Source of the DNA: Gloeocapsa sp. PCC 73106
GTDB taxonomy: Bacteria > Cyanobacteriota > Cyanobacteriia > Cyanobacteriales > Gloeocapsaceae
Assembly: GCF_000332035.1 (NCBI RefSeq)
Contig: NZ_ALVY01000196.1
Location: 1 to 40,412, forward strand
Direction of reading: 5' to 3'
DNA: 40,412 nt
In this document: piece after piece, positions 1-7,884 of the stretch
How the letters are laid out: each line of letters begins with the position of its first letter
Position numbering within the stretch: position 1 is the first letter of the stretch
Made by a program: the position numbers and the translations under genes
Notes under the pieces: generated by a model
The model's input: only the letters and a program-made list of their open reading frames with translations
Told to the model about the DNA's origin: nothing
Databases searched by the model: none

Positions 1-1
1 T

Positions 2-433
2 CAACTTAATGAACTTCAATCAGAATTAACTCAGAAAAATCAAGAATTAGAAAAAATAAAGCAAGAACAATCGGAGGAATTATTTAGAGCGTTGCAGAAT
101 GCAGAAATAGAGTTTAAAAATAACAGTTTTGCTCAAGTAAAACGTCTTTTAATATATTATCCCTCGGCTATAAAAATAATAGAAACGAAACCTAATATAC
201 CTGCAAAAAGTTTAATTTCACTCTTGAATAACCTAGATAAATTATTAGTATATTGGGGATATCAAACTATAGGTAAACCTGGAGAAAGAGTTAAATATAA
301 TCCAGAGTATCATCAAACTGACGATGAAACTATTCAACCAGGAGAATCGGTCTATATTCGTTTTGTTGGTTATCAACAAGAGACAACAATAGTAACTCCC
401 GCTAAAGTAAGCCGTAACTTTCTAGACCTATAA
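2..433 (+). CDS. GrpE-like protein, C-terminal part (cut by window edge)
   Basis: The reading frame is open from the first bases of the window, so the gene begins upstream. About 30 visible codons rich in Gln, Glu and Lys look like a coiled coil. A helical region follows, then a segment resembling the GrpE C-terminal beta domain: a Leu-rich helix with LDKLL, then GYQTIGKPGE, an FDPxxH-like NPEYH, and a final strand ending TPAKVSR, like the RPAKV of GrpE. GrpE proteins are nucleotide exchange factors for DnaK/Hsp70, and their dimer is built on a long coiled coil. This copy is divergent in the beta domain and is unlikely to be the housekeeping grpE, which usually sits near dnaK or dnaJ. The partner Hsp70, if any, would lie outside the window. 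The assignment rests on motif resemblance only. Confidence 0.5.
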   Translation, partial: QLNELQSELTQKNQELEKIKQEQSEELFRALQNAEIEFKNNSFAQVKRLLIYYPSAIKIIETKPNIPAKSLISLLNNLDKLLVYWGYQTIGKPGERVKYNPEYHQTDDETIQPGESVYIRFVGYQQETTIVTPAKVSRNFLDL

Positions 434-486
434 TTTGGGATAGCAAGTACAACTTGAGCTAGAGCTACATTAGGTTCTTGGGGTTT

Positions 487-591
487 AATATCAGATCCGG
501 ATGACTGACCAGAATAAAAAACTTTGTGTTCTTTGTGTCTTCGTGGTTTTTCATCGTTCTTAATTATGGGTATTTAACCGGACTTGATATT
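487..591. repeat. Small MITE-like element with imperfect terminal inverted repeats
   Basis: The segment at 487-500 (AATATCAGATCCGG) and the reverse complement of 578-591 (AATATCAAGTCCGG) agree at 12 of 14 positions and enclose about 77 nt. The interior contains the tract CTTTGTGTCTTCGTGGTTTT (531-550), which resembles a short repeat that I recall as scattered in cyanobacterial intergenic regions. There is no open frame. It fills most of the gap between the GrpE-like gene and the end of lipA, and may be a non-autonomous mobile repeat or simply a hairpin. Confidence 0.4.
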
Positions 592-624
592 ATTTCCCAT
601 CTATTCCTGAAATTAAACTTAATC

Positions 625-1506
625 TTAGTTAGTAGGGGTTTTAGGATAATTCTTCATCAACTGTTGCACTTGTTCCGCGTGGTAAGAACTCCGAGTTAGA
701 GGGGAAGAAACTACCTGTAAAAAACCAATAGATTCACCGTATTCTCTCCAAGCTTCAAATTGACCTGGGGTAATAAACTCCTGAACAGGAAGATGTTTAG
801 GCGAAGGCTGTAAATATTGTCCAATCGTTAAAATATCGCAGTCTACTTGACGTAAATCCCTCATAACGGAGCGGACTTCCTCATCGGTTTCTCCTAGACC
901 CACCATAATACCCGATTTGGTATAAATACCGGGAGCTAATTGACGCGTACGTTGCAATAATTCGAGCGATCGCTCATATTTTCCCTGGGGACGTACTCGA
1001 CGGTAGAGTCTAGGTACCGTTTCTGTATTGTGATTCAATACCTCTGGTTTAGCTGACAAGATCAACTCTAAAGCATCCCAAGCAGCACATAAATCCGGAA
1101 TGAGTACCTCTATAGTCGTTTTGGGGGAGATCGCGCGCACCTGTTCAACACAACGTAGAAATTGAGAAGCTCCACCGTCGGGTAAATCGTCCCTATTAAC
1201 AGAAGTAATAACTACGTGATTGAGTTTAAGACGGTTGACTGCTTCAGCTAAGCGCAAAGGTTCGGTACTATCCAAAGCTAAAGGTTTTTTTTCAAAATCA
1301 ATATCACAATAGGGACAAGCACGAGTACAAGCAGGTCCCATAATCAAAAAGGTGGCAGTACCGGAGTGGAAACACTCCCCTATATTCGGACAAGAAGCTT
1401 CTTCACAGACAGTATTTAAGTTTAAATCTCTCAAGATCTCTTTAACGTTGCCAACACGCTCTTGCTGGGGGGCTTTTACCCTTAGCCAACTTGGTTTTAA
1501 ACTCAC
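625..1506 (-). CDS. lipA: Lipoyl synthase
   Basis: A radical-SAM enzyme that inserts two sulfurs into protein-bound octanoyl groups to make the lipoyl cofactor of 2-oxoacid dehydrogenases and the glycine cleavage H protein. Both iron-sulfur cluster motifs are visible: the auxiliary-cluster cysteines C34, C39 and C45 (CX4CX5C), and the radical-SAM CX3CX2C at C60, C64 and C67. The C-terminal RSSYHAEQ carries the conserved Arg-Ser-Ser that ligates the auxiliary cluster. The length, 293 residues, is normal. It is divergent from psb28 with 63 nt between the starts. Cyanobacteria often carry two lipA paralogues; one window cannot show which this is. Confidence 0.95.
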   Translation of the reverse strand: MSLKPSWLRVKAPQQERVGNVKEILRDLNLNTVCEEASCPNIGECFHSGTATFLIMGPACTRACPYCDIDFEKKPLALDSTEPLRLAEAVNRLKLNHVVITSVNRDDLPDGGASQFLRCVEQVRAISPKTTIEVLIPDLCAAWDALELILSAKPEVLNHNTETVPRLYRRVRPQGKYERSLELLQRTRQLAPGIYTKSGIMVGLGETDEEVRSVMRDLRQVDCDILTIGQYLQPSPKHLPVQEFITPGQFEAWREYGESIGFLQVVSSPLTRSSYHAEQVQQLMKNYPKTPTN

Positions 1507-1569
1507 TAACGACCTACTCCTGTGCTTAATTGTTATCTCTTGTAATAAGATAATTGAAATAAATAATTA

Positions 1570-1947
1570 ATGGCAATGACAACTCCCTCGATTGAATTTT
1601 TTGTCGGCCTTTCTGAAGAACTAAGCAACGTTAGTCTGAGAAGGAATCCCAGTAATGGTTTACGCACAGTGATGATGACTTTTACATCTCTTAAAGCTCT
1701 AGAAAGATTTAACAGTTTCACCCAGCAATATCAAGGAAATCTCCGCCTAATCGATGATGAAGGAGAAATTAGCGTCTCCCCTTCATCACTTAAATTTATC
1801 TACGGTGGAGATGAGGGAGATGATCTCAAAAGAGTCGAATGTGGTTTCGAAATTGGTTCACAGGAACATTGGGACAGATTCCTGCGTTTCATGGAACGTT
1901 ACGCTCAAGCTAACGGGATGGGATATATTGATAAAGAACAACAATAA
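1570..1947 (+). CDS. psb28: Photosystem II assembly protein Psb28
   Basis: Psb28 binds the cytoplasmic face of photosystem II assembly intermediates, near CP47, and protects or shapes the acceptor side before the complex matures. The family is recognised by the N-terminal IEFFVG strand, the central DDEGEISVSPSSLKFIYGG region and the C-terminal HWDRFLRFMERYAQANGMGY. The 125 residues match the usual length. The N-terminal sequence, with SLRRNPSNGLRTV, seems closer to the second cyanobacterial paralogue (Psb28-2) than to Psb28-1, but this is from memory. Two starts are possible: ATG at 1570 and ATG at 1576, which would begin MTTPSIEF. The epimerase gene follows after 16 nt, so the two are probably co-transcribed. 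Confidence 0.9.
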   Translation: MAMTTPSIEFFVGLSEELSNVSLRRNPSNGLRTVMMTFTSLKALERFNSFTQQYQGNLRLIDDEGEISVSPSSLKFIYGGDEGDDLKRVECGFEIGSQEHWDRFLRFMERYAQANGMGYIDKEQQ

Positions 1948-1963
1948 AACTGACTAATCCCCC

Positions 1964-2878
1964 ATGAAAGTAGCAATAACTGGAGCCACTGGCTTCGTTG
2001 GTACTCGCTTAGTGGAAAAACTACAAGAACAAGAGTATGATATCATCGTTTTAACTAGTAATTTAGCTAGAGCAACACAGATTTTTCCTACCTCTGCTTT
2101 TCCCAGAGTCAAAATAGTAAGTTACTTACCGAAGGAGTACAGGGGTACAGAAATTGCTCAATGTCAAGCTGTCGTTAATTTGGCGGGACAACCTATAGCT
2201 GATCGCTGGACTGAGCAATACAAACAAGAAATTCTCTCCAGTCGTCAACTAGTTACTAGTAACCTCGTAAAATCAATTGGGGAAGCTAACCCGAAACCCC
2301 AAGTTCTGATTAACGCTTCGGCGATCGGTTATTACGGAACCAGTGAAACTGCATCCTTTAATGAAAGCAGTCCCCCGGGTGATGATTTTCTCGCTCAAGT
2401 GTGTCAAACCTGGGAAACGGAAGCGAAAAAGGTCCAAGAGTTCGGTGTACGTTTGGTAATCCTGAGAATAGGAATCGTTTTAGGTAATGGTGGTGGCGCC
2501 CTCGCTAAAATGATTAGTCCTTTTAAAATGTTCGCAGGAGGTCCCATCGGTACAGGACGTCAATGGTTTTCCTGGATTCATCGCGATGATTTGGTTAATT
2601 TAATTATCACAGGTATAGAGCGATCGGAACTCAACGGGACTTACAATGCTACTGCGCCTCATCCGGTACGTATGCAGGAATTTTGTCGAACTCTGGGGGA
2701 AGTGATGGGACGTCCTTCTTGGTTACCAGTACCTGGGGTAGCTTTAGAGTTGCTTCTAGGAGAAGGTGCTAAATTAGTGTTAGAGGGTCAACAGGTGTTA
2801 CCAAAAGAAACCCAGGCGATCGCTTTTACCTATCAATATCCTCATTTAAAAGAGGCTTTAACAGAAATTCTCAAGTAA
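1964..2878 (+). CDS. TIGR01777-type NAD(P)-dependent epimerase/SDR protein
   Basis: An extended short-chain dehydrogenase of the family often named YfcH or, misleadingly, cell division inhibitor SulA-like. The N terminus has the Rossmann motif GATGFVGTRL (residues 7-16), followed by VVNLAG, and ASAIGYYG contains the catalytic-type Tyr. The C-terminal region carries the family-specific segment RPSWLPVPG. The length, 304 residues, is typical. The substrate is unknown; plant and cyanobacterial members are chloroplast or thylakoid associated in some reports. It begins 16 nt after psb28 and is probably in the same transcript. Confidence 0.85.
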   Translation: MKVAITGATGFVGTRLVEKLQEQEYDIIVLTSNLARATQIFPTSAFPRVKIVSYLPKEYRGTEIAQCQAVVNLAGQPIADRWTEQYKQEILSSRQLVTSNLVKSIGEANPKPQVLINASAIGYYGTSETASFNESSPPGDDFLAQVCQTWETEAKKVQEFGVRLVILRIGIVLGNGGGALAKMISPFKMFAGGPIGTGRQWFSWIHRDDLVNLIITGIERSELNGTYNATAPHPVRMQEFCRTLGEVMGRPSWLPVPGVALELLLGEGAKLVLEGQQVLPKETQAIAFTYQYPHLKEALTEILK

Positions 2879-2956
2879 CTTGAAACTGGTTCAGGGAAAA
2901 CTTTTTTCAAGATATGATATGATTACCAAAGTCAACACCTGAATCGGTTCCAACCT

Positions 2957-3679
2957 ATGCTAAGTGCCAAAGAAGATTGGTTTTATAGCTTTAAGCAAAT
3001 TATTCCGAAGAGTCTGGCTAAGCTCTATTTAGCAAATATTAAAAAAGTATGTAATCCCTATAGAGTTTACAATCATAAGTATAAGTGTATATTTGTCCAT
3101 ATTCCCAAAACCGCAGGTACTAGCTTGGGAAAGACTATTTTTGAAGATAGAGATCCTTCCGTGTCTCACTCCGATGCTTTTTATTATCAGGTATTTGATA
3201 CCAAACTATTTAAAGAATATTTTAAGTTTACTTTTGTACGCAATCCCTGGGATAGATTAGTATCTAGCTATAACTATTTTAAAAAGAGAGATATTCAAGA
3301 TGAACATAAAAAAATAGTAGAAAGTTTTGATAACTTTGACGGCTTTGTTAGTGCTTTAGAAGATATTCAGTTAGCTAAAAAAATCTTTAAACTATCTCAT
3401 TTTCGTCCTCAATACCAGTTTGTCTGCGATCTAAGACACAATTTACTAGTAGATTATATTGGGTATTTTGAAACATTAGAACAAGATTTTGAGCAAATAG
3501 TAATTAAATTAAATAGACCTGAGTTAAAGCTACCTCATTTAAACTCTAGTAAAGAAGGGTTAGATTATCGAGATTTTTACACAGAAAAAACGCAGAAAAT
3601 TCTGGCAGCATTATATTCTGAAGACATAGAGTTGTTTGGTTACAACTTTGACGGAATCAACAAAAAAGTTATTGTGTGA
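2957..3679 (+). CDS. Sulfotransferase family 2 domain protein
   Basis: The two PAPS-binding signatures of sulfotransferases are present. The 5'-phosphosulfate loop is HIPKTAGTS at residues 48-56, and the 3'-phosphate site is RNPWDRLVSSY at residues 95-105. The enzyme should transfer sulfate from PAPS to a carbohydrate or other hydroxyl; the acceptor cannot be read from sequence. The 240-residue length fits small bacterial members. There is no signal peptide, so it is probably cytoplasmic. The coding DNA is more AT-rich and has fewer HIP1 sites than its neighbours, which may reflect horizontal acquisition. It stands between the epimerase and purB, both on the same strand. Confidence 0.85.
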   Translation: MLSAKEDWFYSFKQIIPKSLAKLYLANIKKVCNPYRVYNHKYKCIFVHIPKTAGTSLGKTIFEDRDPSVSHSDAFYYQVFDTKLFKEYFKFTFVRNPWDRLVSSYNYFKKRDIQDEHKKIVESFDNFDGFVSALEDIQLAKKIFKLSHFRPQYQFVCDLRHNLLVDYIGYFETLEQDFEQIVIKLNRPELKLPHLNSSKEGLDYRDFYTEKTQKILAALYSEDIELFGYNFDGINKKVIV

Positions 3680-3729
3680 ATAGACATATTGCTGTTAGGA
3701 TAATAAAGCAGTGAATGAAGAAATAGTCC

Positions 3730-5025
3730 GTGATTGAACGCTATACTTTACCAGAAATGGCCGAACTGTGGAGTGAAGCCTATAAATTGAAAACTTGGCT
3801 CGACGTTGAAATAGCCGTATGTGAAGCCCAAGCAGAATTGGGGTATATTCCCGAAGCCGCGGTAGCCGAAATCAAAGCTAAAGCGAATTTTGATCCCGAT
3901 CGCGTACTAGAAATAGAAGCAGAAGTACGCCACGATATGATCGCCTTTTTAACGAACGTTAATGAATACGTAGGGGATGCAGGTAGATATATTCACTTAG
4001 GATTAACTAGTTCAGATGTACTAGATACGGCCTTAGCAATTCAGTTAGTAGCCAGTTTAAATTTAATTCTAGAAGCCATAGAAGAATTGAGCCAAGGAAT
4101 TCGATATCAAGCGCAACAACACAGATATACGGTAATGGTAGGTCGTTCTCACGGAATTCACGCCGAACCGATTACCTTTGGCTTTAAATTGGCGGGTTGG
4201 TTAGCCGAAGTACTACGCCACCGCGATCGCCTGATCCGTCTGCGTGGGGAAATAGCTGTGGGTAAAATCTCCGGTGCGGTGGGAACCTACGCCAATATCG
4301 ACCCCAAAATAGAAGCGATCGCCTGTCAAAAACTGGGATTAAATCCCGATACCGTTTCTACTCAAGTTATTTCACGCGATCGCCACGGTGAATATATGCA
4401 GGAGTTAGCCCTTTTAGCGGCTTCTATCGAAAGATTCGCTGTGGAAATTCGCAATCTACAGAGAACAGACGTACTAGAAGTAGAAGAGTTCTTTAGCGCC
4501 AAGCAAAAAGGTTCCTCCGCCATGCCCCATAAACGTAATCCTATTCGTTCTGAGCGTCTTACAGGTATAGCCAGAATCATCCGCGGTCACGCTATGGCGG
4601 CTTTAGAAAATGTTGCCCTTTGGCACGAGAGAGACATCTCCCACAGTTCTGTCGAAAGGGTAATCTTCCCCGATAGCTGTATCCTAACCCATTTCATGAT
4701 TAAAGAAATCACCGATTTAATCAAAAACCTCCTGGTATATCCAGAGAATATGAAACGAAATATGAACGTTTATGGAGGTGTGATTTTCAGTCAGAGAGTC
4801 TTACTCACTTTGGTTAAAAATGGGCTTAATCGCGAGGAAGCTTACAATATCGTTCAAAGTTCTGCTCATGAAGCTTGGAATCAAACCGATGGGAATTTTC
4901 GGGGGTTGATCGCTCAAAATCCAGTAGTTAAGGAAACTCTATCACCAGAGGAACTAGAAGCTTGCTTCGATCCCCAAGTACATCTGAAGAACTTAGACGA
5001 AATCTATCAAAGACTATCTATCTAA
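3730..5025 (+). CDS. purB: Adenylosuccinate lyase
   Basis: Catalyses two steps of purine synthesis: release of fumarate from SAICAR and from adenylosuccinate. The fumarase/aspartase superfamily signature SSAMPHKRNP lies at residues 262-271 and includes the catalytic Ser on the mobile loop. The earlier motifs TSSDVLDTA and GRSHGIHAEP, with its catalytic His, are intact. The 431 residues are standard. The start is a GTG at 3730; the protein then reads MIERYTLPEM, as expected for the family. Its stop codon lies inside the left arm of the inverted repeat starting at 5022. Confidence 0.97.
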   Translation: MIERYTLPEMAELWSEAYKLKTWLDVEIAVCEAQAELGYIPEAAVAEIKAKANFDPDRVLEIEAEVRHDMIAFLTNVNEYVGDAGRYIHLGLTSSDVLDTALAIQLVASLNLILEAIEELSQGIRYQAQQHRYTVMVGRSHGIHAEPITFGFKLAGWLAEVLRHRDRLIRLRGEIAVGKISGAVGTYANIDPKIEAIACQKLGLNPDTVSTQVISRDRHGEYMQELALLAASIERFAVEIRNLQRTDVLEVEEFFSAKQKGSSAMPHKRNPIRSERLTGIARIIRGHAMAALENVALWHERDISHSSVERVIFPDSCILTHFMIKEITDLIKNLLVYPENMKRNMNVYGGVIFSQRVLLTLVKNGLNREEAYNIVQSSAHEAWNQTDGNFRGLIAQNPVVKETLSPEELEACFDPQVHLKNLDEIYQRLSI

Positions 5026-5067
5026 GTAGGTGGGCTTAATTAAAAGTTAATATGATGGTAGGGAACA
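5022..5067 (+). repeat. Left arm of 46-nt inverted repeat flanking radC-chrA
   Basis: This segment matches the reverse complement of 7245-7290 at 45 of 46 positions, with the single difference at 5032 (G here, T in the reverse complement of the other arm). It begins inside the purB stop codon. The remaining bases up to radC (5068-5216) are non-coding and hold a pyrimidine-rich tract with repeated ACCCT, CCCTTT and CCCCTTTACCC blocks. Confidence 0.85.
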
Positions 5068-5216
5068 GGTAATATGAAATAGATTTAAATTTGCTAAAAA
5101 TAAAGGTGTTAGAGACGCTTAGGCGCTTAAGTTAGCCACTACACCCTACACCCAATCCCCTTTACCCTTTCCCCCTTTTCCCTGGAAATCCCCTTTACCC
5201 TGCGCTCCGCGCTATA

Positions 5217-5951
5217 TTAATCATCCTGGGGGTAATGCTGCCATAACTGAGTAGTTTTATGCAAACTGAGATAATCTCCATTGCCCAAAATCAGATGATC
5301 TAGTAAGGGGATATTGAGAAACTGGGCAGCTTTGAGCAACTGTTCAGTCAAACTTAAATCCGCTTGAGAAGGTTCGGTATTGCCCGAAGGATGGTTGTGA
5401 GCGATAATTAACTTGGTGGCACCTTGGCGAATCGCTTCACGGAAAATTTCTCGAGGATGGGCTAAAGTTTCAGTAGCGGTACCCACAGTAATCACTTTGG
5501 TACTAATCAGAGCATTTTTAACGTCTAACATCAATACAGCAAATCTTTCTTGACTTTGCCACATTAGATCATGGCTAAAAGCTGCCGCTGCAGCATTAGG
5601 GCTATCGATAGTAGCGCGCAGATTAGGGCGAAACTGAAAGGTACGTTTTCCCAACTCTACCGCAGCGAGAATGCTGGTAGCCTTAGCTGGACCGACACCG
5701 GGAATTCTCATCAATTCTTGTGGGGTAACGTCTCGTAGTACATCTAGAGCATCTCTTTGATCTTGACTCAATTCTTGCAAAATATGCTGACCTAGCCCCA
5801 CGGCTGAGAGTTTTCCTTTTCCCTGACCTGTACCCAGTAAAATAGCGATCAGTTCAGCACTAGAGAGACTTTTGGCGCCCACATTCAACAATCTTTCCCG
5901 AGGGCGCTCATTGGTAGGGATATCGGCAATTCTGAGGTTATAGACCATCAC
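5217..5951 (-). CDS. radC: RadC family JAB/MPN-domain protein
   Basis: RadC-like proteins have an N-terminal helix-hairpin-helix segment (here IPGVGPAKA at about residues 83-91) and a C-terminal JAMM metalloprotease-like fold. The JAMM ligands are visible as H185 and H187 in AHNHPSG and D198 in the following QAD. The historical DNA-repair name is weakly supported in the literature, and the biochemical role is unsettled. Length 244 is typical. It lies 36 nt downstream of chrA on the same strand, so the two may be co-transcribed. Both sit between the two arms of an inverted repeat. Confidence 0.92.
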   Translation of the reverse strand: MMVYNLRIADIPTNERPRERLLNVGAKSLSSAELIAILLGTGQGKGKLSAVGLGQHILQELSQDQRDALDVLRDVTPQELMRIPGVGPAKATSILAAVELGKRTFQFRPNLRATIDSPNAAAAAFSHDLMWQSQERFAVLMLDVKNALISTKVITVGTATETLAHPREIFREAIRQGATKLIIAHNHPSGNTEPSQADLSLTEQLLKAAQFLNIPLLDHLILGNGDYLSLHKTTQLWQHYPQDD

Positions 5952-5987
5952 CAGAAACTAATGTAGCAAAAAGTATATAACAGGTGA

Positions 5988-7160
5988 TTATAGTACAGCT
6001 CCTACAATTAGTCCAACGATCGCTCCCCCTGGAACTAATTGCCAGGTAGGACGTCGCCAACGAATCAGCATTATCAGGGAAATTAAGCCAATGATTACCG
6101 CTATAACCGATTTAGCTTCAGTATCTTGAATAAAAGCTGCCCTAGCTAGAGGAATAGTCGCTCCTGCTACCGCGCCCAAAACAGCAGGAGTGACGCCTTT
6201 TAAGAAGCTCTGAATACGAGGATTGCGACGTATACGCGCCAAAAATGGAGCAGCGAGCATAATAAAAATAAAAGAGGGCGTAAAAATCCCAATAGTCGCG
6301 ACTAATGCTCCCAATACCCCAGCTACTCTGTAACCGATGAAAGCGGCCGTAATCACCACAGGACCAGGAGTAATCTCACCAATCGCCACCCCATTGATGA
6401 ACTGATTGGAGGTCAACCATTGCATTTGATGCACGACTTCAAATTCTAACAGAGGGATGATTACTAATCCACCCCCAAAGATAAAGCTACCTACTTTGAG
6501 AAAAAAGGTCATGAGAGGGAGAAAAAATTCACCAATGCGCTCCTTACCCCAGAAGCTAGAAACGGGTAAATTTAGCATAAATAGGGGCCACAACCAAGAG
6601 TTTAAGGTGGTTCGTTTGGGTGCATAGATGATTAACCCCACTATACCCGCCAAGATAAATTGTAGTAAGATGTTGATTTGAAATACAGAGGTTGCTATAA
6701 ATACCGCAATAGCGATCGCCACCGACTGCCAACCCGAAAGGGCTTTTTTAAATAGTTTCCAACAAAACGCCCAAATAATGGCGATCACTACCGGAGATAC
6801 CCCCAGAAAGATATCGTTAATCTGGGGTACACCCTGAAAGCGGAAATAAGCCCAGGATAGAGTTACAACTATTAAAAAAGCGGGTAGAACAAAACAAATA
6901 CCCGCCACTAACGCTCCTAATTGTCCGCCCCTAATATACCCAGTATAAATACCCATTTGTGTCGAGGCTGGACCCGGTAACATCTCGCAAATCGCTACCC
7001 CCTCCAGAAATTCCTCCTCGGTGAACCAGCCCCGTCGTCCCACCGCTTCCTCGTGAATCATGGCAATGTGCGCTTGGGGTCCACCAAAGCCAATCAAGCC
7101 GAGTTTAAAAAACAATTGGGCTAATTCTTTTAAGCGATCAGGTAAGTTTTGTCTATCCAT
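5988..7160 (-). CDS. chrA: Chromate transporter, two-domain ChrA
   Basis: A membrane protein of the CHR family, which exports chromate or related oxyanions. It has the two homologous halves of long-chain ChrA. The first half carries GFGGPQAHIAMIHEE at residues 24-38 and PGPASTQMG. The second half repeats the pattern with FGGGLVIIPLLE and ITPGPVVITAAFIGY. Many hydrophobic segments are present throughout, and 390 residues is the normal length. Substrate specificity, chromate or sulfate-like, cannot be decided from sequence. It lies upstream of radC on the minus strand, within the inverted-repeat unit. Confidence 0.93.
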   Translation of the reverse strand: MDRQNLPDRLKELAQLFFKLGLIGFGGPQAHIAMIHEEAVGRRGWFTEEEFLEGVAICEMLPGPASTQMGIYTGYIRGGQLGALVAGICFVLPAFLIVVTLSWAYFRFQGVPQINDIFLGVSPVVIAIIWAFCWKLFKKALSGWQSVAIAIAVFIATSVFQINILLQFILAGIVGLIIYAPKRTTLNSWLWPLFMLNLPVSSFWGKERIGEFFLPLMTFFLKVGSFIFGGGLVIIPLLEFEVVHQMQWLTSNQFINGVAIGEITPGPVVITAAFIGYRVAGVLGALVATIGIFTPSFIFIMLAAPFLARIRRNPRIQSFLKGVTPAVLGAVAGATIPLARAAFIQDTEAKSVIAVIIGLISLIMLIRWRRPTWQLVPGGAIVGLIVGAVL

Positions 7161-7244
7161 ATTATTGGCTCTTTTAAGTACCTAGTTATAAATAAACGTA
7201 AAAAAATAACAAGTGTAAATAAAGCTGAAATCCTTACTGTTCCG

Positions 7245-7290
7245 TGTTCCCTACCATCATATTAACTTTTAATTAAGCCAACCTACTTAG
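7245..7290 (-). repeat. Right arm of 46-nt inverted repeat flanking radC-chrA
   Basis: This is the reverse complement of 5022-5067 with one mismatch. The two arms are 2.2 kb apart and point toward each other around radC and chrA. The arm lies 84 nt upstream of the chrA start and about 50 nt from the 3' end of a group II intron remnant. The GGGAACA motif at its inner end also occurs again in degenerate form next to it. Confidence 0.85.
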
Positions 7291-7339
7291 CATTATGGGG
7301 TAAATTGTCTTTAAAATAACATTTTCTTGACTGTTCCCG

Positions 7340-7417
7340 ATGAGAGAGTCGACCCAAGGGTCGCCCCTCGAGCCTCTCCTTCAAAACCGTGCTTGCGACT
7401 TTCACCGCACACGGCTC
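7340..7417 (-). mobile_element. Group II intron 3' remnant (domains V and VI)
   Basis: Read on the minus strand, 7417 to 7384 folds as a 34-nt domain V. It starts with GAGCCGTG, which includes the catalytic AGC triad, pairs to CACGGTTT, has a two-base AG bulge, and is capped by a GAAA tetraloop. It is followed by a domain VI-like hairpin, with GGAGAGGCTC pairing back to GACTCTCTCAT, that ends in AT, the usual AY 3' terminus. No reverse transcriptase/maturase frame and no GTGYG 5' end are visible in the 160 nt on its upstream (right) side, so only the tail of an intron survives. It could not be self-mobile. Confidence 0.8.
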
Positions 7418-7581
7418 CTCTTTGCCTTTTGGTATTGCTTTCATTCCTATATCCATACGCTTAAATAGCGTTCACGGCTTAAACAGAATTACTTAATAAC
7501 CTACTCGGGCTAAGGGTTAAAATCGTTTATATGTCTCTATATATGTTTACTAGGATAAATAGGTAAGTCTAGACTAATTCT

Positions 7582-7830
7582 AAGTATCGAATCGGAAAAC
7601 TTCCTGAAGTCAAGTATTTAATTGAAAATTATGCTAAAACTTTAGAAAACGCTGGTTTTTTAGAACTTAGTATTACCAATATTCATGCACTTAGAGCCGG
7701 TCTTTTGAAAACTGCTCATCGCGATCGCTTTGATAGAATAATTATGGCACAAGCTGAATTAGAAAATATTCCATTTATTACTCATAACAAAGCTTTCAAT
7801 AATGGTCTGATTAAAGTTATTCCTCAGTGA
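7582..7830 (+). pseudogene. 5'-truncated VapC-family PIN-domain toxin
   Basis: An open frame with no usable start encodes about 82 residues that match the C-terminal two thirds of a VapC-type PIN RNase. Visible are KYRIGKLPEV, LSITNIHAL, AHRDRFDRIIMAQAELE with the conserved HRDxFDR acidic region, and PFITHNKAF, where an Asn replaces the usual Asp of the TxD motif. The N-terminal part with the first catalytic Asp (LLDT) is missing; in the same frame a stop at 7570-7572 closes the reading. No antitoxin gene precedes it. The break lies close to the group II intron remnant, suggesting that rearrangement removed the front of the operon. Confidence 0.75.
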
Positions 7831-7884
7831 GATACCTTCATCCCACGAAAAAGTTATACTAGAGTTAATTACAAAACTTAATAA

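Noticed and set aside
5068-5216. CRISPR-like or tandem array in the pyrimidine-rich tract
   Set aside because: The CCCTTT and ACCCT blocks are irregular with no constant repeat and spacer lengths.
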